Origin: Chryseobacterium sp. Leaf394
GTDB taxonomy: Bacteria > Bacteroidota > Bacteroidia > Flavobacteriales > Weeksellaceae
Direction: 5' to 3'
Assembly: GCF_001424105.1 (NCBI RefSeq)
Contig: NZ_LMQH01000006.1
Location: forward strand, 42,179 to 106,178
DNA length: 64,000 bases
Below, piece after piece: positions 44,005-52,392 of the stretch. Both the position numbers and the translations under genes were made by a program. Under the pieces are notes generated by a model. That model was not told where the DNA came from and did not search any database. It saw nothing but the letters and a program-made list of their open reading frames with translations. Position 1 is the first letter of the stretch; the number at the start of each line of letters is the position of its first letter.

Positions 44005-47000
44005 TTAATGTGCTGATGCTAAAAGTTCTTCTTCCAGTTTTTGTCTTTGAAGTCTTTTAGTCTTTCTGCTCGGCATTTTTTCATGTAAATACTGGAAGAT
44101 CACATACATCACCGGAATAATAAAAATCCCGAAAACAACTCCTGTAAACATTCCGCCAACGGTACTGATTCCAATGGAGTGATTTCCTTTTGCTGCGGCA
44201 CCTTGCGTCCAAACCAATGGAAGCATACCGATGATGAAAGCAAATGAAGTCATCAGAATTGGTCTTAAACGTAATCTTGAAGCCTGTAGAGCAGATTCAA
44301 TCAGTGATTTTCCTGCTTTTCTTCTTTGAACGGCAAACTCGACAATCAGAATTGCATTTTTCGCTAACAATCCGACGAGCATAATCAAACCGACCTGAAC
44401 GTAAATGTTATTATCAATTCCAGCCAATCCTGTGAAAGCAAATACTCCGAAAATCCCTGTAGGAATGGTTAAAATAACCGCAAAAGGAAGGATATAACTT
44501 TCATACTGAGCAGCCAGCAAGAAATACACAAACAAGATACTTAGCATAAATACAAAAGCAGTCTGTCCGCCGGTTTTGATTTCTTCACGGGTAATTCCTG
44601 TCCATTCATAACCGTATCCACGAGGAAGTGATTTTTGGGCAACTTCTTCTACTGCTTTGATCGCGTCACCGGTACTGTAACCAGGTTTCGGAGTTCCGTT
44701 AATCGTCACGGCGTTGAATAAGTTGTTTCTTGACACCGTTTCCGGCCCGAAAGTTCTTTTTAAAGTCACCAAAGTCTTTACAGGAACCATTTCTCCGGTT
44801 TTATTTTTAACATAAATTCCTTCCATTGAATCTGCATCGTTACGGTAAGCAATATCTGCCTGAGCCATTACTCTATAGTATTTCCCGAATCTGTTGAAAT
44901 CTGAAACGAAGCTGCTTCCATAATAAATCTGCATCGTCTGCATCAATTCTGTTACGGAAACGCCTAATTGATTGGCTTTATCGGTATCCACATCAATCGT
45001 GTACTGAGGATTTCCTGCTGCGTACGTCGTGAACGCAAAAGCAATTTCCGGACGTTTCATTAATTCTCCGATAAAAGTCTGAGTGGTGGTTCCCAGCTGT
45101 TCAAAAGAACCGTTCGTTTTATCCTGTAGCATAAATTCAAACCCTGAAACGTTACCAAAACCCTGTACTGTCGGGAAGTTGAAAAAGAATGCGTTGGCAT
45201 CTTTTACCTGAGCTACTTTTCCTGTCAAGGCTGCTGCTATCTGATCGGGATCTTTCACTTCGCCACGGTCTTCAAAATCTTTAAGCTTAATAAAACCTGC
45301 AGCATAAGGAGAAGCATTAGAATTACTGATAAAGTTCATTCCGTCGGCTACCCAAAGGTGGTTTTTGGATTTCTCACCATTGATGATTTTATCAATCTGT
45401 TCAGTCGCTCTGTGGGTTCTGTCCAGTGAACTTCCGGGAGGCGTATTTACGGCATACAGAACAAATCCCTGATCTTCTGTTGGAATAAATCCTGTCGGAG
45501 CTTTATTGATTAAGAAAACACTTGCCGCTGTGATCAAAGCCAGACCTGTAACGGCAACCCATTTATTTTTAATTAAAAATTTAAGGCTGTAAATGTATTT
45601 TCTGGTCATGTTATTAAAGCTTTTGTTGAAAGCGTTGAAAAACTTCGCTCCAAAACCTTTTTTCTGACCATGTTCACCGTGTTCTCCCTGAGGATCATTT
45701 AATAATAAAGCACATAACGCCGGACTCAATGTCAATGCATTAACCGCTGAAATCAGAATCGCGATTACCAAAGTAAAGGCAAACTGTCTGTAAAAAACTC
45801 CCGCCGGACCCTGCATAAAACCAACCGGAATAAACACCGCACACATTACCAGCGTAATCGAAATAATCGCTCCCGAAATTTCACTCATTGAGTTTGTGGT
45901 TGCCTGTTCGACCGGCATTCCTGTCTGTTCCATTTTTGAATGGACGGCTTCCACGACGACAATTGCATCATCCACTACAATCCCGATGGCTAAAACCAAT
46001 GCAAACAAAGTCAACATATTGATACTGAAACCAAACATCTGCAGGAAGAAAAATGTACCTACAATCGCCACCGGAACAGCGATCGCAGGAATTAAAGTAG
46101 ATCTGAAATCCTGAAGGAAAATATACACTACAATAAAAACAAGTATAAATGCGATGAACAGGGTTTCCACAACCTGATGAATTGATGCATCCAAAAAGTC
46201 TTTTGAATTGTACATGATGATAGGCTCAACTCCTTTAGGTAAGGTAGTTTTCATTTCTTCAATCTGCTTTTCAATTGCAGTTAAAATTTCATTTGCGTTG
46301 GAACCTGCTGTCTGTAAAATGGCAAAACCTGCGACAGGTTTACCGTCCATTCTGTTGGCTGCCGTGTACGTGTAAGAACCAAATTCTACTCTCGCAACAT
46401 CTTTTAATCTTAAAAACGAACCGTCACTATTCGACTTGATGGCGATGTTTTCATAGTCTGCATTTTTGTTTAATTTACCTTTATACTTTAAGATATATTC
46501 GTAAGTTTCCTTGCTTCCCTGTCCCAAACGACCAGGAGCAGCTTCTAAGTTATGATCTTTTACTGCTGCCAAAACTTCCTGTGGAGAAAGATTGTTGGCT
46601 GCCAAACGGTCTGGCTTCAGCCAAAGTCTCATGGAATAATCTCTCGTTCCGAAAACCTGAGCCTGAGCAACTCCCGGAATACGTTGTATCTGCGGAATTA
46701 CGTTGATTTTCAGATAATTCTGTAAGAAAAGTTCGTCATATTGTTTAGGATCGTCACTTGATAATCCCATAAACATAATCATACTGTTCTGAACTTTCTG
46801 CGTGGAAATTCCCGCCTGTACAACCTCTTGTGGAAGCTGACTCATCGCTTTGGAAACACGGTTCTGAACATTCACCGCTGCGTTATCGGGATCTGAACCC
46901 TGTTTGAAAAACACACTCAAAGTCATGGATCCGTCGTTACTAGAATTTGAGGTCATGTACGTCATGTTCTCAACACCGTTCACCGCTTCCTCAATGGGAA

Positions 47001-47187
47001 CAGCCACGGAGCGGGCTACAACTTCTGCATTCGCTCCCGGATAAAATGCCGTCACCTGAACGCTCGGCGGTGCAATATCGGGAAACAGCGTTATCGGCAG
47101 GTTAAAAACCGACATCGCTCCCAAAAGCAATAGTATAATGGAGATAACCGTAGAAAGTACCGGTCTATCTATGAATTTTTTTAACAT
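44005..47187 (-). CDS. RND efflux permease, AcrB/HAE1 family
   Basis: A 1060-residue inner-membrane proton/drug antiporter. It has twelve helices in the usual 1 + 5 + 1 + 5 pattern with two large periplasmic loops. The start FIDRPVLSTVISIILLLLG is characteristic. The proton-relay Asp pair lies in GIVVDDAIVVVEAV near residue 405 and the matching lysine in GLLAKNAILIVEFA near 940. Loop motifs such as PGANAEVVARSVAVPIEEAVNG are normal. Substrates are likely hydrophobic toxic compounds, not read from sequence. Confidence 0.96.
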   Translation of the reverse strand: MLKKFIDRPVLSTVISIILLLLGAMSVFNLPITLFPDIAPPSVQVTAFYPGANAEVVARSVAVPIEEAVNGVENMTYMTSNSSNDGSMTLSVFFKQGSDPDNAAVNVQNRVSKAMSQLPQEVVQAGISTQKVQNSMIMFMGLSSDDPKQYDELFLQNYLKINVIPQIQRIPGVAQAQVFGTRDYSMRLWLKPDRLAANNLSPQEVLAAVKDHNLEAAPGRLGQGSKETYEYILKYKGKLNKNADYENIAIKSNSDGSFLRLKDVARVEFGSYTYTAANRMDGKPVAGFAILQTAGSNANEILTAIEKQIEEMKTTLPKGVEPIIMYNSKDFLDASIHQVVETLFIAFILVFIVVYIFLQDFRSTLIPAIAVPVAIVGTFFFLQMFGFSINMLTLFALVLAIGIVVDDAIVVVEAVHSKMEQTGMPVEQATTNSMSEISGAIISITLVMCAVFIPVGFMQGPAGVFYRQFAFTLVIAILISAVNALTLSPALCALLLNDPQGEHGEHGQKKGFGAKFFNAFNKSFNNMTRKYIYSLKFLIKNKWVAVTGLALITAASVFLINKAPTGFIPTEDQGFVLYAVNTPPGSSLDRTHRATEQIDKIINGEKSKNHLWVADGMNFISNSNASPYAAGFIKLKDFEDRGEVKDPDQIAAALTGKVAQVKDANAFFFNFPTVQGFGNVSGFEFMLQDKTNGSFEQLGTTTQTFIGELMKRPEIAFAFTTYAAGNPQYTIDVDTDKANQLGVSVTELMQTMQIYYGSSFVSDFNRFGKYYRVMAQADIAYRNDADSMEGIYVKNKTGEMVPVKTLVTLKRTFGPETVSRNNLFNAVTINGTPKPGYSTGDAIKAVEEVAQKSLPRGYGYEWTGITREEIKTGGQTAFVFMLSILFVYFLLAAQYESYILPFAVILTIPTGIFGVFAFTGLAGIDNNIYVQVGLIMLVGLLAKNAILIVEFAVQRRKAGKSLIESALQASRLRLRPILMTSFAFIIGMLPLVWTQGAAAKGNHSIGISTVGGMFTGVVFGIFIIPVMYVIFQYLHEKMPSRKTKRLQRQKLEEELLASAH

Positions 47188-47305
47188 AAGAAGTTTAATT
47201 TTAGGTTGCTAATAGCGATTAGCTTTTGGCCACTGGCTAAAAAAATACTGCTTCAGAAATAATATTATTAAATATTGAATTGAAAGCCAGAAGCAAAAAG
47301 CTGTT

Positions 47306-48466
47306 TTACAATGGTTTTGCTTTAAGTAAACTATCAGAAGAAATCGCTTTCGGGTGAATGGTCACACCATCTTTCAACGCACCGATTCCTGTGAACACAA
47401 TTTGGTCGCCTGCAACCAGTCCTTCAGAAATAAAATAGTAGCTGTCTGTTTTTCCTGAGATGGTGATTGGTTTTCCGGTTACTTTTTTATCTTTTCCAAC
47501 AACGTAAACGTAGATTTTATCCTGTATTTCAAAAGTAGCTTCCTGCGGAATCACAAGCGTATTGGCAAATAACTGTGGCATCCGGACTCTTCCTGTATTT
47601 CCTGTTCTCAAGGTTCCGTTCGGATTTGGGAAAACTGCGCGAACGCTGATGGCTCCTGTGGTTTTGTCAAACTGTCCATCCACAATACTCATTTTTCCTT
47701 TTTCGGGATAGGTGCTGTTGTCGGCGATGACCAAATCTACCATAGGCATATTTTTCAGTTTTTCGCTTAACGTTGCTCCGGCATATTTCTTCTGGAAACC
47801 TATGAAATCCAATTCACTTAACGAAAAGTATGCGTAGATTTCACTGATGTCTGATAACATGGTCAACGGATCAGCATCTGTTCGTGAAATTAAGCTTCCT
47901 TTTTTGTGAGGAATTCTCCCGATGTAACCGCTGACAGGTGCTGTAACTGTGGTAAATCCAACGTTGATTCTGGCGCCACCAACTGAGGCTTTTGCCTGTG
48001 ATCCAGCAGCAACGGCTGCTGCGTAATTGGCTTTTGCAGTTCTCAGCTGTACATCAGAAACTACTTTTGCAGCAACTAACGGCTGAAGTCTGTCTACTTC
48101 CACTTTCGCTTTTTGAATGTTGGCATTGGCAACCTGTAGATTGGCATTGGCCATATTCATCTGCTCACCGTAAGCTCTTGAATCTATTTTAAATAAAGGC
48201 TGTCCGGCTCTTACGTAAGCACCTTCTTCTACGTAGATTTTATCTAAATATCCGTCAACCTGTGATCTGATTTCAACATTGTTTTTTCCTTCCAAGGCGG
48301 TCGGGAATTCCTGATAAATTGTGGCTGGAGCTGATGTTACGGTAAATACCGGCAATGCCGGAGCGGGTGGAGCAGCATTGTTGCCTTCTGCTGCTTTGGT
48401 GCAACTCTGTAAAAGAATGATACTTGATATAAGTACAATCAATTTTGCTTTTGCAGTTGTTTTCAT
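47306..48466 (-). CDS. RND efflux periplasmic adaptor (AcrA-like) lipoprotein
   Basis: A 386-residue membrane-fusion protein. Lipobox LLQSC gives the lipidated C22. In order: a first lipoyl half (VEIRSQVDGYLDKIYVEEGAYVRAG), a coiled-coil hairpin at about 105-160, the second lipoyl half (TVTAPVSGYIGRIP), a beta-barrel and a membrane-proximal domain. It is the first gene of the efflux operon, so the upstream palindromes control all three genes. Confidence 0.95.
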   Translation of the reverse strand: MKTTAKAKLIVLISSIILLQSCTKAAEGNNAAPPAPALPVFTVTSAPATIYQEFPTALEGKNNVEIRSQVDGYLDKIYVEEGAYVRAGQPLFKIDSRAYGEQMNMANANLQVANANIQKAKVEVDRLQPLVAAKVVSDVQLRTAKANYAAAVAAGSQAKASVGGARINVGFTTVTAPVSGYIGRIPHKKGSLISRTDADPLTMLSDISEIYAYFSLSELDFIGFQKKYAGATLSEKLKNMPMVDLVIADNSTYPEKGKMSIVDGQFDKTTGAISVRAVFPNPNGTLRTGNTGRVRMPQLFANTLVIPQEATFEIQDKIYVYVVGKDKKVTGKPITISGKTDSYYFISEGLVAGDQIVFTGIGALKDGVTIHPKAISSDSLLKAKPL

Positions 48467-48519
48467 TGTAAGTTTTATTTTTTAATGATGTGTAAGATTA
48501 AGTATGTAGTTTTTGTATC

Positions 48520-48548
48520 AAATAGTGTTATTATTTCTAACAGTGTTA
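48520..48548. promoter_or_regulatory. TetR operator-like site plus a degenerate second site
   Basis: TAACAGTGTTA at 48538-48548 is a near-perfect palindrome about 75 bases upstream of the adaptor gene. The preceding AAATAGTGTTA at 48520-48530 matches it in 8 of 11 positions. The same core is present in the promoter of the tetR gene. Confidence 0.7.
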
Positions 48549-48641
48549 AGTACAGAGTAAAAAAATAACAGAATTTATGGTGGGATTATTTTGTTGCGTT
48601 CATGATTACGTATTTAATTTTAATTTTTAGATTGAGAATAT

Positions 48642-48670
48642 TAACATTGTTATTTTTATTAACGCTGTTA
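48642..48670. promoter_or_regulatory. Two tandem TetR operator-like sites
   Basis: TAACATTGTTA (48642-48652) and TAACGCTGTTA (48660-48670) share the outer bases TAAC...GTTA with the other sites. Their centres are 18 bases apart, which suits binding of two dimers. Confidence 0.65.
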
Positions 48671-48780
48671 ATGATAAGGGAAGAAAATGGCTAGAAATAA
48701 TGTAAAAAAATCGTATTTCATTTTTTTAAAGTTTTAGTTTATTTTAATTTAAATTATTTAAAATCTCTCGTTAATTTTCC

Positions 48781-48791
48781 TAACAGTGTTA
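48781..48791. promoter_or_regulatory. TetR operator-like site after the tetR gene
   Basis: TAACAGTGTTA again, identical to the 48538 and 49422 cores, about 20 bases past the tetR stop. Confidence 0.65.
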
Positions 48792-48811
48792 ACCTATGGT
48801 TCAAAAAAATT

Positions 48812-49408
48812 TTATAAAGATTTAATAAAAGCCGAAACGGTTTCGTCTAAAGTTGTTTTATTCATTGTAGAAGGAATATCATCATTTCTCATCATCATAA
48901 TTGAGATCAATCCGTGTACTGCGGAAAACAAAGCGTGCGATGAGTGACACGCATTATCAGGATTTGAACCTTTCTTTTGAATGATCTCAAAAGTACAGTC
49001 ATACAACATGTCCTGAAACGATGAAAATTCTTCTTTCATCATCCCTTTCCCGCTGCACTGCATTCCCAAACCAAACATCAATTGATAATATTCTTTATTT
49101 TTAAATGCAAAATTCCAGTACGCGTCAACGATTGCCGTCAACTGATCTTCCGGAGTTTCATGCTTTTCCTTCGCTTTTAATAGTTCTATTTGCAGGCAAT
49201 GAAAACCGTTGATAGAAATTTCATAAAGAATAGCTTCTTTGTTTTCAAAGTGATCATACACAACTGGCGCACTGTACTCAATAGCATCCGCAATTTTACG
49301 GATCGAAAGTGAAGCCCAACCGTCAGTTTTAGCCAAAGTGAAAGCAGCCTGCAAAATATTTGCACGGATAGATTCCTTTTCTCTTTGACGACGTTCATGT
49401 AAACCCAT
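48812..49408 (-). CDS. TetR-family repressor of the efflux operon
   Basis: A 198-residue regulator. The N-terminal helix-turn-helix shows REKESIRANILQAAF, WASLSIRKIADAIEYSAPVVYDHFENKEAIL. The C-terminal ligand domain (about 75-198) matches the TetR_C class with a WNFAFKNKEYYQLMFG stretch. It is on the same strand as, and upstream of, the adaptor-permease-TolC genes. Identical palindromes in its own promoter and before the adaptor gene mean it very likely represses both and is released by an efflux substrate. Confidence 0.93.
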   Translation of the reverse strand: MGLHERRQREKESIRANILQAAFTLAKTDGWASLSIRKIADAIEYSAPVVYDHFENKEAILYEISINGFHCLQIELLKAKEKHETPEDQLTAIVDAYWNFAFKNKEYYQLMFGLGMQCSGKGMMKEEFSSFQDMLYDCTFEIIQKKGSNPDNACHSSHALFSAVHGLISIMMMRNDDIPSTMNKTTLDETVSAFIKSL

Positions 49409-49420
49409 GATTTTATTTTA

Positions 49421-49461
49421 CTAACAGTGTTAGCAAAACTACAAACATTTAACTATACCAA
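49421..49461 (-). promoter_or_regulatory. tetR promoter with an operator over its start
   Basis: On the minus strand: -33 TTG (49459-49461), a 17-base spacer, -7 TAGTTTTG (49434-49441), then directly the perfect palindrome CTAACAGTGTTAG (49421-49433) across the expected start point, 13 bases before the ATG. A repressor bound there would block initiation, giving autoregulation. Confidence 0.75.
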
Positions 49462-49635
49462 CCAAACTATTTTGTTTAATTTAACTTTTACCGAAACTTT
49501 TACAATATATTAAATTCGTAAAATGCTTGTGGATTGGACATTGGAAGACGTTATTTTTTTATTATTGTAAAAACAGATAGTTTAAATAGTCTGACTCAAT
49601 TAGATTATCTTTTAACAATAACTGAAAGAATTCTC

Positions 49636-49643
49636 TATCTTTG
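49636..49643 (+). promoter_or_regulatory. -7 element TATCTTTG for the redoxin gene
   Basis: TATCTTTG fits TAnnTTTG and lies 17 bases before the ATG at 49661. Confidence 0.45.
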
Positions 49644-49660
49644 CTTGAAAATATAAAGAA

Positions 49661-50215
49661 ATGGATACTCCTTCAAATATGTTGGCATTAGGTACAAAAG
49701 CACCTTATTTCGAGCTCCCAAATCCTTCCAAACTCAACGAAACAGAAAATCTTGAAGATTTGAAAGGTGAAAAAGGAACTTTGGTCATTTTTATGTGTAA
49801 CCACTGCCCTTTCGTGCTTCACATCATCGATAAGCTGAATGAACTCTATGAAGATTATAATGATAAAGGGATCGAATTTATAGCCATCAATTCAAACAAC
49901 GTAGAAAAATATCCTGCTGATTCTCCCGAAAATATGATTGAATTTCAGATCGACAGAAAATTTGATTTTCCATATCTTTTTGACGAAAGTCAGGCCGTTG
50001 CAAAAGCATACAATGCAGCCTGCACACCGGATTTCTTTTTCTTTGATGATAAATTAGATTTAATTTACAGAGGTCAAATGGACGACTCGAGACCTGGAAA
50101 CAATAAAGATATTACAGGCGAAGATTTAATTATTGCTTTCGAAAATCTTCTTTCAGGCGAGCCTCAGGAAGAAATTCAAAGACCAAGTATGGGATGTAAT
50201 ATTAAATGGAAGTAA
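49661..50215 (+). CDS. Thioredoxin-fold redoxin (AhpC/TSA, PRX-like)
   Basis: A 184-residue cytoplasmic redoxin. The active site is CNHCPF (C46, C49) after IFM, and the conserved CTPDFFFF segment, with a third cysteine before the cis-proline, is near residue 120. The C-terminal tail contains PSMGCNIKWK, typical of this PRX_like branch. It should act as a thiol peroxidase or disulfide reductase. It is a single gene bounded by its own promoter and terminator. Confidence 0.9.
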   Translation: MDTPSNMLALGTKAPYFELPNPSKLNETENLEDLKGEKGTLVIFMCNHCPFVLHIIDKLNELYEDYNDKGIEFIAINSNNVEKYPADSPENMIEFQIDRKFDFPYLFDESQAVAKAYNAACTPDFFFFDDKLDLIYRGQMDDSRPGNNKDITGEDLIIAFENLLSGEPQEEIQRPSMGCNIKWK

Positions 50216-50237
50216 AAATTTTCTTTTAAAAATAGAG

Positions 50238-50262
50238 AGCCGTCCACACGACGGCTTTTTTC
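50238..50262 (+). terminator. Terminator of the redoxin gene
   Basis: AGCCGTC (50238-50244) pairs with GACGGCT (50250-50256), 5-base loop, followed by a T run. The rest of the gap to 50504 shows nothing clear. Confidence 0.88.
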
Positions 50263-50504
50263 ATGGAATTAAATAAAATTATAATGACCTGTGAATCATT
50301 TTAAATCTTCGATACTGGACTGGTTTTAGGGAATATTTTGCATGTACATCATTTTTAAATTTAAATTGAAACAACTTCAAGCTTTCATTTTAATTAAAAA
50401 AAATTTCCGTCCTCAATTTGGCTACATAATTTCCTGCTTAGGATACATGGTAAACTGTACGAATAATGACCTTTGCATCATTCAATAATTAAAAATTTAA
50501 AAAT

Positions 50505-51263
50505 ATGCACTCAGATCAAAAATTAATTGCACTCGTTACCGGTGCCAATACAGGGGTTGGATTTCAAATTGCCAAAGCATTGGTTGAAGATCATTATCTT
50601 GTTTACATTGCATCAAGAAATATTGACAGAGCAAAGTCCGCTGCTGAAAGTTTAGGCGAAAATGCCGTGGCCATAGAACTCGATGTTACAAAGCAACAAA
50701 CCATCGATGACGCCGCGACAAAGATTCTTGAAGAGCATGGCAAACTGGATCTTCTGGTGAACAACGCGGGAATTTCACACGCCGGAAAACCGGGCCGTAC
50801 AATGCAGGAAGTGTTGGCTGCTAACAAACCGAGCATAGCACCGATGGAAGAAATGCGAACCGTTTGGGATACCAATGTTTTCGGTGTAGTATCAGTTACT
50901 CAGGCGTTCCTGCCATTATTAAAAAATGCTGACAATGCAAGAATCGTGAATGTTTCCAGCGGTTTGGGTTCGCTCACTTTAAATATGAATCCTGAAAATC
51001 CTTACAGATCAGCTTACGACGTAGTGTACGGGGCTTCAAAAGCAGCAATGAACGCGATTACGGTAGCTTTTGCACTTGAACTTGAAAATACCAATATCAA
51101 AATCAGTGCAGTGAGTCCGGGCTTTACTGCAACGGCACTCAACAATTTTGAGGGAACAGATACTGTGGAAGAAGGCTCAAAAGAACCTGTGCGTGTGGCT
51201 CTGGAAAAAGACGGCATCTCAGGATTATTCACCGGTCCAGGACAGGAAGTATTCCCTTGGTAA
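50505..51263 (+). CDS. Short-chain dehydrogenase/reductase
   Basis: A 252-residue SDR with TGANTGVG (13-20), NNAGISHAG near residue 84 and the catalytic YGASKAAM near 176. The substrate-binding loop is normal. It resembles carbonyl-reductase-like SDRs. It is followed by its own terminator and then an AraC regulator that may respond to the same compounds. Confidence 0.9.
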   Translation: MHSDQKLIALVTGANTGVGFQIAKALVEDHYLVYIASRNIDRAKSAAESLGENAVAIELDVTKQQTIDDAATKILEEHGKLDLLVNNAGISHAGKPGRTMQEVLAANKPSIAPMEEMRTVWDTNVFGVVSVTQAFLPLLKNADNARIVNVSSGLGSLTLNMNPENPYRSAYDVVYGASKAAMNAITVAFALELENTNIKISAVSPGFTATALNNFEGTDTVEEGSKEPVRVALEKDGISGLFTGPGQEVFPW

Positions 51264-51278
51264 TAGTATAAATCTATG

Positions 51279-51313
51279 ACCTGCATTGCCTCATGGTTTT
51301 GCAGGTTTTTTTG
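51279..51313 (+). terminator. Terminator of the SDR gene
   Basis: ACCTGCA (51279-51285) pairs with TGCAGGT (51300-51306), followed by seven T's. Confidence 0.85.
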
Positions 51314-51326
51314 CTAAATTTAAATT

Positions 51327-52244
51327 ATGAAAAAAGAGAAGAATCTCATCCGGTTTCAGTCGATCAACGAAATTCACGATGCCTGTGGTATTCCGAAACC
51401 AAAGCATCCGCTCATCAGCCTTACGCATATCGAAAAAGAAAGCTGTTTCGATGTGTCACAATTTCCGGTGTATGATGTGCTGAACTTTTACAAGATTACC
51501 CTTGTCATGAAAAATAAAGGAAGAATGCGCTACGGACAGGATTACTATGATTTTGATGAAGGCAGCATGATGTTTCTCGCACCCAATCAACTTGTGGGAA
51601 GTACCGAATACAGCGGTAATGCTGAGTATTATGTCTTCCTGATTCACCCTGATTATCTGCTGGGTTCGCCTATGGCAAAAAAAATAAAGCAGTATGCCTA
51701 TTTCTCTTACTCGGTAAATGAAGCTCTGCATTTGTCTGAAACTGAAAAAGAAACGGTGATCTCGGTTTTCAAATTTATAAGTAATGAACTCAATGACAGA
51801 ATTGATGAATTCAGTCAGGATGTTATTCTTGCACAGATTGAATTGCTTCTGCAGTATGCGAACCGTTTTTATAAGCGACAGTTTATCACCAGAAAGACCG
51901 TCAATAATGATGTCCTCGAAAAAACAGAAGAAATTCTTGAAGAATATTTTGAAAACAGCAGAGCACTCGAACTGGGTGTACCAACCGTACAGTATATTTC
52001 AGAAAAACTCAATATTTCTGCAGGTTATTTAAGTGATCTTCTCCGTGCCCTGATCGGGAAAAATGCGAAACAATATATTCATTACAAACTGATTGAAAGG
52101 GCAAAGGAAAAACTGTCTTCTACCGATCTCTCTGTGAGTGAAATCGCTTACGAACTGGGATTCGAGCATTCTCAATCCTTCAGTAAATTATTTAAAAACA
52201 AAACTTTAAAGAGTCCACTGGAATTCAGACAGTCTTTCAATTGA
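51327..52244 (+). CDS. AraC-family transcriptional regulator
   Basis: A 305-residue regulator. The N-terminal half is a cupin-like sensor region (RMRYGQDYYDFDEGSMMFLAPNQ near 70); the C-terminal 100 residues hold the double helix-turn-helix with YISEKLNISAGYLSDLLRALIG and VSEIAYELGFEHSQSFSKLFK. It follows an SDR gene but is separated from it by a terminator. The SDR is a plausible target. Confidence 0.92.
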   Translation: MKKEKNLIRFQSINEIHDACGIPKPKHPLISLTHIEKESCFDVSQFPVYDVLNFYKITLVMKNKGRMRYGQDYYDFDEGSMMFLAPNQLVGSTEYSGNAEYYVFLIHPDYLLGSPMAKKIKQYAYFSYSVNEALHLSETEKETVISVFKFISNELNDRIDEFSQDVILAQIELLLQYANRFYKRQFITRKTVNNDVLEKTEEILEEYFENSRALELGVPTVQYISEKLNISAGYLSDLLRALIGKNAKQYIHYKLIERAKEKLSSTDLSVSEIAYELGFEHSQSFSKLFKNKTLKSPLEFRQSFN

Positions 52245-52280
52245 TTTTGTTGTAACGATATATTTTAAAAATCGGTTTCC

Positions 52281-52341
52281 TTGAGTATTACTTTTTTATA
52301 CTCAATGAGCAGTTACCCTAAATCAACTGCTCATTTTTTTA
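52281..52341 (+). terminator. Double hairpin terminator after the AraC gene
   Basis: Two adjacent stems: TTGAGTAT/ATACTCAA (52281-52305) and ATGAGCAGTT/AACTGCTCAT (52305-52334), the second followed by a T run to about 52341. Confidence 0.88.
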
Positions 52342-52392
52342 TTTGAATTATCCAATAATATAAAAAAAAGTCGTATTTCATTTAATGTTTGT

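Larger units (their letters stand above)
48467..48811. other. 345-base control region of the efflux operon
   Basis: No gene is seen. The region is very AT-rich and holds the palindromic operator-like sites listed separately (48538, 48642, 48660, 48781). No good -33/-7 pair was found at ordinary spacing, although a TATTTG sequence on the minus strand near 48520-48530 could be a weak -7 element. Confidence 0.6.
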
